Positions 36,001 through 44,789 of a stretch of 49,964 nt of DNA are shown here, in pieces (positions within the stretch are counted from its first letter, which is position 1; every line of letters starts with the position of its first letter). Made by a program: the position numbers and the translations under genes. This stretch comes from Candidatus Rariloculus versatilis. Its GTDB lineage: Bacteria; Pseudomonadota; Gammaproteobacteria; Steroidobacterales; Rariloculaceae. Under the pieces are notes generated by a model. It was not told the DNA's origin and searched no databases. It saw nothing but the letters and a program-made list of their open reading frames with translations. The DNA is taken from assembly GCA_028278665.1 (NCBI GenBank), contig JAQAJI010000006.1:1-49964 (forward strand). Reading direction: 5' to 3'.

Positions 36001-37673
36001 CTCGGGTCCAGCAGATTGCCCTCCGGGCCGATATAGCACTCCAGCGACATGATGATCTCTTCGCGGATCGAATCGATCGGCGGGTTCGTCACCTGCGCGA
36101 ACAACTGCTTGAAATAGTCGTAGAGCATCCGCGAGCGGTCGCTGAGACAGGCAAGCGCGCTGTCGTTGCCCATCGAGCCCACGGGGTCGCGCAACTGCTC
36201 GATGAGCGGTTGCAGCATGAACTGCATGGTCTCCGTCGTGTAGCCGAAGGCCTGCATGCGCGCGAGCAGCGTGTGCTGATCGAAGCGCCGCGGCGCCGCT
36301 TCGCTCTCGAGTTCGCTGAGCGTAAGCCGCTGCGCCTGGAGCCACTGACCGTAGGGGTGGCGTCGTGCGAACTCGTCCTTGAGTTCCTCGTCGGGAACGA
36401 GCCGGCCCTGCTCGAAGTCGATGAGGAACATGCGGCCGGGTTCCAGCCGGCCCTTGGCCTTGACGTTGCCCGGGGCGATCGGCACGACTCCGACCTCGCT
36501 CGCCATGACCACGCGGTCGTCGTGAGTCAGATAGTAGCGGCTCGGTCGCAGGCCGTTGCGATCGAGCACGGCGCCGATGTACTGGCCGTCAGTGAAGGCG
36601 ATCGAAGCCGGGCCGTCCCACGGTTCCATGATGCAGGACTGGTACTCGTAGAACGCGCGCTTCGTCCGAGACATGAGCTCGTTCTTCTGCCAGGCCTCCG
36701 GGATCATCATCATCACCGATTCCTGCAGTGTCCGGCCCGTCATGAGCAGGAACTCAAGCACGTTGTCGAAGACGCCTGAGTCGGAGCAATCGGGCTCCAC
36801 GATGGGGAAAAGTTCGCGCAGCGAGTCGCCGAAGAGCGCGCTCTGCATGACGCCTTCGCGGGCTTTCATCCAGTTCTCGTTGCCGCGCAGCGTGTTGATC
36901 TCGCCGTTGTGGCACATGAAGCGGTTGGGCTGGGCGCGGTCCCAGCTCGGGAAGGTGTTCGTCGAGAACCGCGAGTGCACCATCGCCAGATGGCTCTTGT
37001 AGTCGGGATCGTTGAGGTCGTCGAAGAAGTCGGGCAACTGGCTCGGCGTCAGCATGCCCTTGTAGATCAGCACCTTCGTCGAGAGACTGCAGATGTAGAA
37101 GGACTTGCCCTCGGCAAGCGAGCTGTCGCCCCTGAGCCTGTGGCTTGCGCGCTTGCGGATCAGGTAGAGCTTGCGCTCGAACGCGTCGCCTTCGAGGTCG
37201 TCGCCGGCCGCGATCACGAGCTGCTCGATGCGCGGTGCTGCGGCGAGCGCCGAATCGCCGAGATCGGCCCGGTCCGGACTCACCGGGACGCGGCGCCAGC
37301 CTACGAGTTCCTGGCCCTCCGCTGCGCAGATTTCCGCGACCACGGCCTTGCAGTGGTCGCGTTCGGCGAGGTCCGTCGGCAGAAACGTGACGCCGGCCGC
37401 GAACCGGCCGGGTGCCGGAAGTTCGGCGCCGAGATCCTCGCGAACGACCCTGCGCAGGAATTCGTGGGGCAGTGCGGTGAGGATGCCGGCGCCGTCGCCG
37501 GTATTGGGCTCGGCGCCGCGGGCGCCGCGGTGATCCATGCGGCAAAGCAGATGATCGGCATCGCGGATGATCTGGTGGCTGCGTTCGCCCTTGACGTGGG
37601 CGACGAAGCCGACGCCGCAGCTGTCGTGCTCGTACTCCGGCCGGTAAAGGCCTTGCGGCCCGGGTGCGGTCAT
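33063..37673 (-). CDS. gltB: Glutamate synthase (NADPH) large subunit
   Basis: 1536 residues from ATG 37673. The mature N-terminal Cys of the class II glutamine amidotransferase is in [15 protein letters not shown] after a short propeptide. The central FMN-binding TIM barrel includes [14 protein letters not shown] and the 3Fe-4S cysteines in [19 protein letters not shown]. The C-terminal beta-helix follows ([38 protein letters not shown]). It makes glutamate from 2-oxoglutarate and glutamine. The track start at 37745 adds 24 unlikely residues. Confidence 0.96.
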   Translation of the reverse strand: MTAPGPQGLYRPEYEHDSCGVGFVAHVKGERSHQIIRDADHLLCRMDHRGARGAEPNTGDGAGILTALPHEFLRRVVREDLGAELPAPGRFAAGVTFLPTDLAERDHCKAVVAEICAAEGQELVGWRRVPVSPDRADLGDSALAAAPRIEQLVIAAGDDLEGDAFERKLYLIRKRASHRLRGDSSLAEGKSFYICSLSTKVLIYKGMLTPSQLPDFFDDLNDPDYKSHLAMVHSRFSTNTFPSWDRAQPNRFMCHNGEINTLRGNENWMKAREGVMQSALFGDSLRELFPIVEPDCSDSGVFDNVLEFLLMTGRTLQESVMMMIPEAWQKNELMSRTKRAFYEYQSCIMEPWDGPASIAFTDGQYIGAVLDRNGLRPSRYYLTHDDRVVMASEVGVVPIAPGNVKAKGRLEPGRMFLIDFEQGRLVPDEELKDEFARRHPYGQWLQAQRLTLSELESEAAPRRFDQHTLLARMQAFGYTTETMQFMLQPLIEQLRDPVGSMGNDSALACLSDRSRMLYDYFKQLFAQVTNPPIDSIREEIIMSLECYIGPEGNLLDPSEGHAHRLRLRHPILSNEDVAAIKAMDHHGWRSKTIDITYDRTGISGGLVAALDRISQEAEQAIDEGYSIVVLSDRRIGPDRIPLSTLLACGAVHHHLVRREKRTRIGIIVESGEAREVHQHCLLIGYGADAINPYLAFEALWQAREDGLIRADTKLVEAYRKGVAKGMLKVMAKMGISTLQSYKGAQIFEALGLADEVIDKAFAGTPSRLQGVGFEVLERESARRHALAYPENEDDRSESLPNPGDFHWRSAGEQHEWDPTTIFSLQVAARRDDRNAYRQFAEQANAEARHAATLRGLLEFEPDAAGGPVPLDEVEPASEIVKRFCTGAMSFGSISAESHEALAVALNRLGGRSNTGEGGEDPERFVPLPNGDSRRSAIKQVASGRFGVTIWYLTNSDELQIKMAQGAKPGEGGELPGRKVDENIARIRYSTPGVGLISPPPHHDIYSIEDLAQLIHDLKNSNPSARVSVKLVSEVGVGTIAAGVVKAHADHVLISGDSGGTGASPLTSIKHAGLPWELGIAETHQTLVLNDLRSRTVLQTDGGLKTGRDVVIAALLGAEEMGFSTAPLVALGCIMMRKCHLNTCPVGIATQDPELRKKFTGQPEHVVNYLFMVAEEAREVMAGLGFRRFVDMIGRTDALRTRRAIDHWKADGLDLSPILAPAVKPHDAVGVYCTMAQDHGLDRALDNRLIELAAESLANGCKTRIDLPIVNTNRTVGTILSHELVKKWGERGLPGDTIHIKLTGSAGQSFGAFLARGVTLELEGDGNDYVGKGLSGGDLIVYPPRESTFVAADNVLIGNVALYGATGGQAFFRGQCAERFCVRNSGARAVIEGVGDHACEYMTGGRAVVLGRTGRNFAAGMSGGVAYVLDADGDFAEMCNMELVELEAVEIDADIAELRELIELHLKYTGSKVAARVLEDWSNVLTQFVKVMPTDYKRVLAEREAEERSRADGTKRDRGLAAAASEQAAPAVAAAGR

Positions 37674-37986
37674 GATGCGGGCGTTGCTCACGAGCCTGTT
37701 GCCCGGCGGATCGCCCTGAGTTGGGGAATGGCCGCAAACAGGCACGCACCCGGAGTCGCCCCCGTGCGCTGAGTCCCGTTGTCGAACCGTGAAGTCATGG
37801 CTTCCCCGTGCGGAGTCGGCGCTCGCTCCGCTTGTTTAACCGAAATGTGCAGGCTGGGGGAATACGCGCAGGCAAGGAGCCTGCGCAGTGCCGTTCCGTG
37901 GTCAGATCTCAGCGGTTTCGGCTCCTGTTACCGGCCCCAGCAAACGTTTGCCGACCGACAACTATAAGAAACGGCGGAACCTTGCG
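37674..37986. other. Intergenic region upstream of gltB
   Basis: About 310 bases between the gltB start and the downstream end of the response-regulator gene, both on the minus strand; the gltB promoter should be here. I see no confident -35/-10 pair. AAGGAGCCTGCGCAGT at 37875-37890 resembles the left end of the MITE-like repeat but no matching right end is present. Confidence 0.4.
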
Positions 37987-38685
37987 TCAATCGGCTTCCC
38001 AGCGGTAGCCCATACCATACACGGTGCCGATCGCGGCAAAATCGGGGTCGAGCGCGGCGAATTTCGCCCGGATCCGCTTGATCTGCGAGGTGACCGTGCT
38101 GTCGTCGAGAACGACGTTCGCCGCCGCCATGAGCTGTTCGCGGTTGCGCACGTGTCCGGGCCTTCGGGCGAGCGCGTGGACCACCCAGAATTCGGTGACC
38201 GTGAGCGGCACGGCTTGCCCGCACCAGGTCGCCGACATCCGGTCGCGGTCGAGCGCTAGCGAGCCCTTTTCGATCCGCTCGCCGTCGCGCGAATTGGAAC
38301 TCAGCGCGTCGGTGCGCCGAAACAGCGCGGCGACGCGTGCGAGCAGGTGCTCGATGCTGATGTTCTTCGTCAGGTAATCGTCGGCGCCGAGCCGCAGGCC
38401 GGATACGACGTCAAGTTCGCTCTCGCGCGCGGTGAGAAAAATGATCGGTAATTGCGCCGATCGCGCCCTGAGTTCCCGGCAGAGTTCGAAGCCGCCTTCG
38501 ATCTCGTCGCCGAGGTTGATGTCGATGATGACGAGGTCCGGCAGGCGGCTTGCGAATCCCGCCAGTGCCTCGCGGCGCGTGCCGTAGCCTGCCACGCGAT
38601 AGCCTTCCCGGCGCAGGCGCTCGGCGTAGTTGTCCCTGATCGCCGCTTCGTCCTCGACGATGGCGACGATCTTGCGTGACGACAC
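37987..38685 (-). CDS. OmpR-family response regulator, PdsR-like
   Basis: 232 residues from GTG 38685, chosen because GGAG lies about ten bases upstream and the protein then begins VSSRKIVAIVEDEAAIRDNYAERL. Receiver domain with phosphoacceptor Asp in LVIIDINLGDEIEGGFELCRELR and TARESELDVVSGLRLGADDYLTK; C-terminal winged helix (LTVTEFWVVHALARRPGHVRNREQL). The receiver text closely resembles the response regulator of the proteobacterial dedicated sortase system (TIGR03787). The likely kinase partner, at 28549-30612, is 7.4 kb away and convergent with it. Resemblance is by memory, not search. Confidence 0.75.
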   Translation of the reverse strand: MSSRKIVAIVEDEAAIRDNYAERLRREGYRVAGYGTRREALAGFASRLPDLVIIDINLGDEIEGGFELCRELRARSAQLPIIFLTARESELDVVSGLRLGADDYLTKNISIEHLLARVAALFRRTDALSSNSRDGERIEKGSLALDRDRMSATWCGQAVPLTVTEFWVVHALARRPGHVRNREQLMAAANVVLDDSTVTSQIKRIRAKFAALDPDFAAIGTVYGMGYRWEAD

Positions 38686-38710
38686 GTTGAGCGCTCCGGC
38701 CGCGGCCAAG

Positions 38711-39178
38711 TCAGTACGGGATGTGCAGGCGCCGGTAGACTGCCGCGAGCAGCCACAGCGGGCCGATCATCAGGTATTGCAGGTCCTTGAAGAACGAGGG
38801 CGGCTTGCCTTCGATCCGGTGGCCGATGAACTGCCCGAGCCAGCCCAGCGCGAACGCTATGGCGGAAGTGAGCCAGAGCGGCGTCGCGAGCCCGTCGGCC
38901 CAGGACACGATGACGACGACGAGAACCAGGAACGGCAGGATACCGAATGCGAGGCTCAGCGACATGATGAAGTAATAGACGACGGACGCCATGATGAAGA
39001 GCGTCCCCCAGTTCAGCACGGGCGAGGACTCGCTGAACGCCTCGGGAACGGGCAGCGACCACAGCAGCCCGATCAGGCTTGTCACGATCAGCGGGACGCA
39101 GACCCAGTGCAGCGCCTTGTTGGCGGCATGGTCGTGGTCCTTGCCGTATTCCTTGAGCCACGGGTCGGCTGTGGACAT
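38711..39178 (-). CDS. Mpo1-like protein (DUF962)
   Basis: 155 residues with four hydrophobic segments. The N-terminal WLKEYGKDHDHAANKALHWVCVPL and the C-terminal QFIGHRIEGKPPSFFKDLQYLMIGPLWLL match the DUF962/Mpo1 family. The conserved histidines would bind iron; the yeast member is a dioxygenase that degrades 2-hydroxy fatty acids, and bacterial members are largely untested. Twenty-five bases separate its stop from the GTG of the downstream response regulator, so the two may be co-transcribed. Confidence 0.92.
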   Translation of the reverse strand: MSTADPWLKEYGKDHDHAANKALHWVCVPLIVTSLIGLLWSLPVPEAFSESSPVLNWGTLFIMASVVYYFIMSLSLAFGILPFLVLVVVIVSWADGLATPLWLTSAIAFALGWLGQFIGHRIEGKPPSFFKDLQYLMIGPLWLLAAVYRRLHIPY

Positions 39179-39425
39179 GCGCTTGCCACCTGTCTTGATT
39201 CCGGCGTCGACGGCGAGCCGTCAGTTGGCCGGGGCCTCAGATCCCGGCGCCGGTGGGCATGATACCGCGAGTGCGTTCGCTGAGGAGTCAGGCTGCGTGG
39301 CGCCGCGCCGGAACAAAGTCGCAGCTTGAGCGCAAGCCGGCGTCAGGCTTGCAGCCGATGGTCAAGGTCCTGCTGCACGAGGCGGGCGCTTCGCGGCCCG
39401 TGTGAGACGCGGGATTCCCCGGGCG

Positions 39426-40310
39426 CTAGGTCACCGCCGCAATGCCGCCCGTGTCGGGCGGCATGAGGGCCTTGAGCTTGCGCATCGCGTTCGCTTCGAT
39501 TTGACGGATCCGCTCGGCCGAAACCTCGTACTCGGCCGCCAGCTCGTGCAGCGTGGACTTCGACTCGCCGAGCCAGCGGCGCGCGACGATGTCGCGGCTG
39601 CGGTCATCGAGCTGATCGAGCGCCTGATGGAGATGGGCGTGCGTGGAGTCGGTCCAGTCCTGCTTCTCGACGGCGCTCGCGGGATCGTCGTCGAGGCTCG
39701 GCAGATAGGCGGACGGCGAATACTCGTCGTCTTCGCCCGGGCCCGGGTCGTAGCTCATGTCGCGGCCGCTGAGCCGGCTTTCCATCTCGGTGACTTCGCG
39801 TGGGCTGACTCCGAGATCCCTGGCGATGGCCTCGGTCTCTTCCTGGTTCAACCAGCCAAGGTGCGACTTGGACTTGCGCAGATTGAAGAACAGTTTCCGT
39901 TGGGCTTTCGTCGTCGCGACCTTGACGAGCCGCCAGTTGCGCAGGACGAATTCGTGAATCTCGGCGCGAATCCAGTGCACCGCGAAGGAGACCAGACGGA
40001 TGCCGACCTCGGGATCGAAACGCTTGACGGCCTTCATGAGGCCGACGTTGCCTTCCTGGATCAGGTCGCCGAGCTGCAGGCCGTAACCGGAATAGCCGCG
40101 TGCAATGTGCACGACGAAGCGCAGATGCGCGAGCACGAGGGCGCGGGCGGCATCGAGGTCGCCATGCTGCTGCAGGCGCGTTGCAAGCTCGCGTTCCTCT
40201 TCGGCACTGAGCACCGGAATGCTGTTGACGGCCTGGGTGTACTGATCCAGGCTGCCGAGCGGGCCGCTCAGCACGAGATCTTCGGGTCGTCGAACCAGCG
40301 CAGCAGTCAC
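39426..40310 (-). CDS. rpoH: RNA polymerase sigma-32 (heat-shock sigma factor)
   Basis: 294 residues from GTG 40310. Region 2 includes [20 protein letters not shown] and [20 protein letters not shown]; the RpoH box QRKLFFNLR is present just after, distinguishing it from other group 2-3 sigma factors. Region 4 has the helix-turn-helix [20 protein letters not shown]. It directs RNA polymerase to heat-shock promoters. The gene is the last of the ftsY-ftsE-ftsX-rpoH block, with 143 bases of spacer that hold a CIRCE element, so it likely has its own HrcA-regulated promoter. Confidence 0.96.
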   Translation of the reverse strand: MTAALVRRPEDLVLSGPLGSLDQYTQAVNSIPVLSAEEERELATRLQQHGDLDAARALVLAHLRFVVHIARGYSGYGLQLGDLIQEGNVGLMKAVKRFDPEVGIRLVSFAVHWIRAEIHEFVLRNWRLVKVATTKAQRKLFFNLRKSKSHLGWLNQEETEAIARDLGVSPREVTEMESRLSGRDMSYDPGPGEDDEYSPSAYLPSLDDDPASAVEKQDWTDSTHAHLHQALDQLDDRSRDIVARRWLGESKSTLHELAAEYEVSAERIRQIEANAMRKLKALMPPDTGGIAAVT

Positions 40311-40352
40311 GGCGGTCTTGCCTCCAGTGTGAATTATCGCGGGCAGCGAATG

Positions 40353-40379
40353 TTAGCACTCACCGCGTTAGAGTGCTAA
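40353..40379. promoter_or_regulatory. CIRCE operator (HrcA site) upstream of rpoH
   Basis: TTAGCACTC-ACCGCGTTA-GAGTGCTAA is an exact match to the CIRCE consensus (TTAGCACTC-N9-GAGTGCTAA), and even the flanking bases G/C are paired. It lies 43-69 bases upstream of the rpoH GTG. CIRCE is the binding site of the heat-shock repressor HrcA, normally found before groESL or dnaK operons. Its placement would put the activating sigma factor under the control of a repressor. Confidence 0.93.
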
Positions 40380-40453
40380 CAACCTGATTGGTTCCTGGTC
40401 GGGCATGTGCGCAAAGGCGGATTGGAGAGTTCGTACGAACTCCTCTTGCGTGG

Positions 40454-41374
40454 TCAGGTGGGTTCGATCGCACGCAGATGGCGTGCGGCGGCGATCCAGG
40501 CGCCAGCCCAGCCGAGCGCGGCTCCACCGCCGACGAGAATGACGGTGTCGCGCCAGCCGAGTCCCATGAGCGTGTAGACGCTTGCGTAGAGTTCGGCGAG
40601 TGCTCTTGCGGGCGCCTCGAGCAACGCGAGTGCGGCTGCGACGAGCAGTGCCGCGATGAGAGCGCCGGCCAGACCGTAGCAGAAGCCGAGATAGAGGAAG
40701 GGCCTGCGAATGAAGCCGTCGCTGCCGCCGACGAGCTTCATGACCTCGATCTCGGTGCTGCGATTGTTGATCTCGAGCCTGATCGTGTTGCCGATCACGA
40801 GGACGACCGCGAGCGCGACCAGCGCCGACACGATGTCGACGGTGCGTTCGACGAGCTCGAGCATGGCCCTGAGTCGTGCGACCCACTCCGTGTCGAGCTG
40901 TACCTGCGCCGTTTCCTCCAGAGCGTCGAGCGATTCGGCCAGCGCTTGCATCTCGTCAACGGCGGTTTGCTCGGGCCTTACGACGAGCGTGTGCGGCAGC
41001 GGGTTGTCCTCGAGCGCGTCGAGCGCTTCGCCGAAGCCCGATTGCGCCCTGAAGTCCTCCAGCGCATCCGCGCGGCTGATGAATTCAACCTGATCGACAT
41101 CGGCTCGGGCATCGATTTCGCTCGCGAGCTCGCGAGCGCGCTCCTCGGTCACGGCGTCGTCGAGATACACGGTGAAGTCCGCGGCGCCCTCCCAGGAACC
41201 GCTGAGCGCACCGACATTGGTCAGGAACACTCGCATTCCCGCCGGCAGCGCGAGGGCGATCGCGATCACGAGCACGGTCAGCAGGCTGCCGAGCGGGTGG
41301 CGCAGAAGCCTGCCGAGAGCGCCGCTGAGGTTCTGCGCGTGCAGGCGGAAGTAGCGTGTCGTGGCCTCAATCAC
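40454..41374 (-). CDS. ftsX: Cell-division protein FtsX
   Basis: 306 residues from GTG 41374, which overlaps the ftsE stop by eight bases; the track start 35 codons upstream lies inside ftsE. First membrane helix (LLTVLVIAIALALPAGM), a large periplasmic loop (about 60-160) that in the family contacts EnvC/peptidoglycan hydrolase regulators, then three further helices (including VDIVSALVALAVVLVIGNTI and the final VILVGGGAALGWAGAWIAAAR). With FtsE it forms the complex that controls amidases at the septum. Confidence 0.94.
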   Translation of the reverse strand: MIEATTRYFRLHAQNLSGALGRLLRHPLGSLLTVLVIAIALALPAGMRVFLTNVGALSGSWEGAADFTVYLDDAVTEERARELASEIDARADVDQVEFISRADALEDFRAQSGFGEALDALEDNPLPHTLVVRPEQTAVDEMQALAESLDALEETAQVQLDTEWVARLRAMLELVERTVDIVSALVALAVVLVIGNTIRLEINNRSTEIEVMKLVGGSDGFIRRPFLYLGFCYGLAGALIAALLVAAALALLEAPARALAELYASVYTLMGLGWRDTVILVGGGAALGWAGAWIAAARHLRAIEPT

Positions 41375-42110
41375 GGTATCGGGACCCGTGGCGGTCGGGG
41401 GAGGTCGAGTGAGGCGTTGTCGGCCGATGGGGTTGCGAACCACCCGGCGCAAGGCCGTCCGCGGCGATCTCTCCGGCAACGAGCCTGATCGTTCGGTGCC
41501 CGAGGTGTTCGACGAGCTTCAGGTCGTGCGTCGCGATCAACAGCGTCACGCCGACCTCGTTGAAGCGCTCGAGCAGGCGCATGATTTCGAGCGAGAGTTC
41601 CGGGTCGAGGTTGCCGGTCGGCTCGTCGGCGATGACGACGTCGGGGCGGCTTGCGACCGCCCGCGCGATGCCGACGCGCTGCTGCTCGCCCGTGGACAGC
41701 GTGATCGGTGCGTCCCGCTCGCGGCCGCGCAGTCCCACCTGGTCGAGCGCGGCGCGCACGCGCCGGCCCGTCTCGCGCGGACCGAAGCCCGCGATCACGA
41801 GCGGCAGGGCGACGTTGTCGAAAACCGTGCGGTCGTGAAGCAGCTTGTGATCCTGAAAGACGACCCCGATGCGGCGGCGGAAGCCGGGAACGCTCCGGCG
41901 CGAAACCCCGGCGGTGTTGCGGCGGTTTACGATCACGGCGCCGCGAGTCGGCCGCTCGATCAGGGCGATGAGCTTCAGAAGCGTGCTCTTGCCCGCGCCC
42001 GACGGCCCGGTCAGGAACGCCATTTCCCCGCGTTCGAGAGCGAAGCTGATGCCGCCAAGCGCCTCTCGCCCGTTCGGGTATCGCTTGTAGACGTCCTCGA
42101 AGCGAATCAC
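41367..42110 (-). CDS. ftsE: Cell-division ATP-binding protein FtsE
   Basis: 247 residues from GTG 42110, sharing a GTGA overlap with the ftsY stop. ABC ATPase motifs: Walker A GPSGAGKSTLLKLI, Q-loop VVFQDHKLLHDRTVFDNVALPL, signature LSTGEQQRVGIARAV, Walker B PDVVIADEPTGNLD and H-loop in IATHD. The last 35 residues are longer than the usual FtsE and form a Pro/Arg-rich tail. It powers FtsX to activate periplasmic amidases. Confidence 0.95.
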   Translation of the reverse strand: MIRFEDVYKRYPNGREALGGISFALERGEMAFLTGPSGAGKSTLLKLIALIERPTRGAVIVNRRNTAGVSRRSVPGFRRRIGVVFQDHKLLHDRTVFDNVALPLVIAGFGPRETGRRVRAALDQVGLRGRERDAPITLSTGEQQRVGIARAVASRPDVVIADEPTGNLDPELSLEIMRLLERFNEVGVTLLIATHDLKLVEHLGHRTIRLVAGEIAADGLAPGGSQPHRPTTPHSTSPDRHGSRYRD

Positions 42111-43027
42111 GCGGCGCGCTCTCCGATCAGTGCATCTGCAAACTCGCGAGCGCTGAAGACCGCGAAATCCTCGATGGCTTCACCGACCGCGACGAAGCGG
42201 ATCGGCAAGGCGAGCTTGCGGGCGATCGCGATCACGATGCCGCCTTTGGCCGTGCCGTCGAGCTTCGTGATCGCAAGCCCCGTGACCCCGAGCCTGGCGT
42301 TGAACCGTTCGGCCTGCACGAGAGCGTTTTGTCCCTGGCTTGCGTCAATCACGAGCAGGGTCTCGTGCGGCGCGTACGGATCGAAGCGCGCGATCACGCG
42401 GCGAATCTTCGCAAGTTCGTCCATGAGTCCGGCATCGGTATACAGGCGGCCGGCGGTGTCGGCGATGACGATGTCGGCGTGCCGCGCCCCGGCGGCCGCT
42501 AGCGCATCGTGGACGACGGCCGCGGGGTCGGCGCGGTCGGCCTGGCTCACGACCGTGGCGCCGGCGCGCCGGCCCCACTCGGCGAGCTGCTCGACCGCGG
42601 CCGCGCGAAACGTGTCGGCCGCTGCGATCACGACCGAGCGCCCTTCAGCGGCGAAGCGGTGTGCGAGCTTGCCTACGGTGGTCGTCTTTCCGGTTCCGTT
42701 GACTCCGACGGCGAGAATGACGAAGGGCCTTGCGCCGGTCGGAATGGCGAGCGGCTGCGCGAGCGGGTCGAGCAGCTCGACGATCGTGGTGCGCAGCGCT
42801 TCGACCCCATCGCTGCCGTTTCTGGCGGAGCGCTCAACGGCATCGATCAGCGAGCGCGTCGCCTCGACGCCGACATCGGCGAGCAGCAGTTCGGTCTCGA
42901 GCGCTTCAAGCGTGTCGTCGTCGATCGCGCCGGAAAAGAGCGTCGGCAAGTCGCCGGACAGCCAGGCCCTGCCCCGGTTGATGCGGGACTTGAGCCTGCC
43001 GAAGAAGCCGCTGTCGTCTGGAGACAT
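42107..43027 (-). CDS. ftsY: Signal recognition particle receptor FtsY
   Basis: 306 residues from ATG 43027 (MSPDDSGFFGRLKSRI). N domain (about 15-95), then the GTPase G domain with GVNGTGKTTTVGKLAHRF, DTFRAAAVEQL, VIADTAGRLYTDAGL and TKLDGTAKGG. The usual acidic N-terminal A domain is nearly absent, as in many non-enteric bacteria. It docks SRP-ribosome complexes at the membrane. First gene of the overlapping ftsY-ftsE-ftsX block. The track start at 43087 would place the beginning in the upstream repeats. Confidence 0.95.
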   Translation of the reverse strand: MSPDDSGFFGRLKSRINRGRAWLSGDLPTLFSGAIDDDTLEALETELLLADVGVEATRSLIDAVERSARNGSDGVEALRTTIVELLDPLAQPLAIPTGARPFVILAVGVNGTGKTTTVGKLAHRFAAEGRSVVIAAADTFRAAAVEQLAEWGRRAGATVVSQADRADPAAVVHDALAAAGARHADIVIADTAGRLYTDAGLMDELAKIRRVIARFDPYAPHETLLVIDASQGQNALVQAERFNARLGVTGLAITKLDGTAKGGIVIAIARKLALPIRFVAVGEAIEDFAVFSAREFADALIGERAA

Positions 43028-43163
43028 CGAGCCGCTGACCACCAAAACGACCTTGACGATGTGGGGGGCGCACGCGCCGGCCGTCATGCGCCGGCCAGGT
43101 CGATTATACGTCCGGCGGGATGGCCCTTGCCCGCCACGCGCGCCGCCGGCAGTGGTTCCCTAT

Positions 43164-43315
43164 GTCGCCGTTTGCGTGCGTGTGGAGGTCGGCCGAGGAT
43201 CGGCGACCGCAGCTCACGTTTACCTCGCCGATGGCGTACGTGTGCGGGGCGGGCCTGAAAACCGGGGACCAAGCTACGTAACGATGCGCCGTCCGCGTGC
43301 GTGTGGGGGTCGGGC
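43164..43315. repeat. Degenerate direct repeats, about 60-bp period
   Basis: Three imperfect copies begin with GTCGCCGTTTGCGTGCGTGTGGAGGTCGG (43164), CTCGCCGATGGCGTACGTGTGCGGGG (43224) and ATGCGCCGTCCGCGTGCGTGTGGGGGTCGG (43284), a period of 60-61 bases. The first and third cores are nearly identical. The intervening parts share CGG-GACC-AGCT-ACGT fragments. They lie in the roughly 290-base region between ftsY and the downstream end of the next gene upstream. No ORF is supported there. Confidence 0.6.
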
Positions 43316-44704
43316 TCACTCGAAGCTGAATATGTCCTCTTCCTCCGGACGCTGCATACCCTCCTCGTGATGCCGTTCCCAGATCTGCGCCCAGGGACGG
43401 CCGAACGTATCCGGCAACGTGTACTGAAAAGTCTGGCCCGGTGCGATCGGCGTCGCGACCCCTTCGACCGGGAAGATCTGCGGTACGCATTCCATGAACA
43501 GGAACGGATCGCCTTCGTTGAGCTCGAACTGCTTGTCGAGGTAATGGACGATGCGCACGGGCTCCACGAAGACTTCCTCGTCATACAGCACGATTTCGTG
43601 CCGCAAGCCGATGAATTCCCCGTTCCCGTTCTCGCGCGGCGTGTAGACTTCGATCGTCTGCAGCGCGTTGCTGAACTCGTGTTGGCCGTGGGAGATCCAG
43701 CCCTGGATGTTGGACGTCCAGGCAATGAGTGCGGCGCCGTCCCAGAACCCGATCGTGTCGCCAAGCCACTGCGGCACGTCCGCGCCGAGCCGCGGGACGA
43801 CGCCGGATTCGTCGAACTCGCGGCCGATGTGGATCTGCGTGACGAGCGTCTTTGCGGCATTTCGAATGTCGAGAATGAGTTCCGGAGTCATCACGATGCT
43901 GGACTGGCCTCCGCCATACTGGGAAATGCGGCGCATGTAGCCTTCGGGCCAGCAATACGCACCCGGCCACTGCGCGGAGTTATTGCCCGAGTAGTGGTAC
44001 ATCTGTTGGACGAGGCGCCGCTGGTACTCCGGCGTGAGCAGCGACAGATAGGTGGGGATCTGCAGGACGGCGCCGTAGATCCAGCTTGCGTTCTTCTCGC
44101 GCTGGCGCAGGTAGCGGCCGTTGAAGTCGGGCAGAGTTGCCTGCGTGTATTGCGTCGGGCCGCCGCGCTCGCGCGCTTCGGCGAGCAGCGCCCGGTAGTG
44201 CTCGGGGGCCGTTGCAAACCCGTAGGGGCTAACGATCTCCTCACGCGGATAGTCGCGATCGCAATAGCCCCAGGCCGCCGATGCCGGCGGATCGTCACCG
44301 ATCAGGGGAACCTCATACGCGCCCCAGATCTGTTCGAGACCGACCGTGGAGTTGCAGCGGTAATAGCGCGGGTCGGACCAGAGCGCCTCATCGAGATAGA
44401 AGTCGTCGGTTGTGAAGATGTCGATCGGCAGCGGTTCGATGCCGGGCGGCGTCGCGCCGTCCCTGGCGGCGTAGATGGGCATGTTGTCTTCGGGCACGCC
44501 CGGACCGATTTCGTAGCCCTTGCCTTCGGAGCCGACAATATCGTCCCCCCGAAGAGGGTCCGGCGCGCCCCGCCCGATGCTGGTCTGGGACCAGCCGTTC
44601 GCCATTGCCATCAGGCACGCGAAGGCAGAAAGGCCGGCGACCCATTCGGTGCGGCGGCGTGCGCTCTCCACGCGCCAGTGCTTCAGTTTCCTGTTGTTGG
44701 ACAT
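43316..44704 (-). CDS. Secreted protein of unknown function (IGFWDG family)
   Basis: 462 residues. An uncleaved or signal-type hydrophobic helix (WVAGLSAFACLMAMANGW) follows a basic N-terminus, indicating export. A central block, RYLRQREKNASWIYGAVLQI to YCWPEGYMRRISQYGGGQ, precedes a C-terminal part with GADVPQWLGDTIGFWDGAALIAWTSNIQGW. That C-terminal motif recurs in a large family of exported proteins in Acidobacteria and proteobacteria whose members carry a similar GxWxGDTLVV pattern; the function is unknown. Substitution at several usually conserved positions (IGFWDGAALIAWT) suggests a divergent member. Confidence 0.78.
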   Translation of the reverse strand: MSNNRKLKHWRVESARRRTEWVAGLSAFACLMAMANGWSQTSIGRGAPDPLRGDDIVGSEGKGYEIGPGVPEDNMPIYAARDGATPPGIEPLPIDIFTTDDFYLDEALWSDPRYYRCNSTVGLEQIWGAYEVPLIGDDPPASAAWGYCDRDYPREEIVSPYGFATAPEHYRALLAEARERGGPTQYTQATLPDFNGRYLRQREKNASWIYGAVLQIPTYLSLLTPEYQRRLVQQMYHYSGNNSAQWPGAYCWPEGYMRRISQYGGGQSSIVMTPELILDIRNAAKTLVTQIHIGREFDESGVVPRLGADVPQWLGDTIGFWDGAALIAWTSNIQGWISHGQHEFSNALQTIEVYTPRENGNGEFIGLRHEIVLYDEEVFVEPVRIVHYLDKQFELNEGDPFLFMECVPQIFPVEGVATPIAPGQTFQYTLPDTFGRPWAQIWERHHEEGMQRPEEEDIFSFE

Positions 44705-44789
44705 GACACCCTCCCGACGAGATTCGCGCCTGAGTCCGGGCTTTATCGAGACTTTGAAAACCGTCAGGCAATAGTAAGCCCGAATTCCG

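Noticed and set aside
34980-36779. 599-aa plus-strand ORF opposite gltB
   Set aside because: Shadow of a clear glutamate synthase gene; low-complexity translation and no motif.
43164-43315. 60-bp repeats as a CRISPR array
   Set aside because: Repeats are too degenerate, too few and the intervening parts also share similarity; no cas genes are present.
41361-43370. 669-aa plus-strand ORF opposite ftsE/ftsY
   Set aside because: Antisense shadow; Ser/Ala/Arg-rich translation without domain features.
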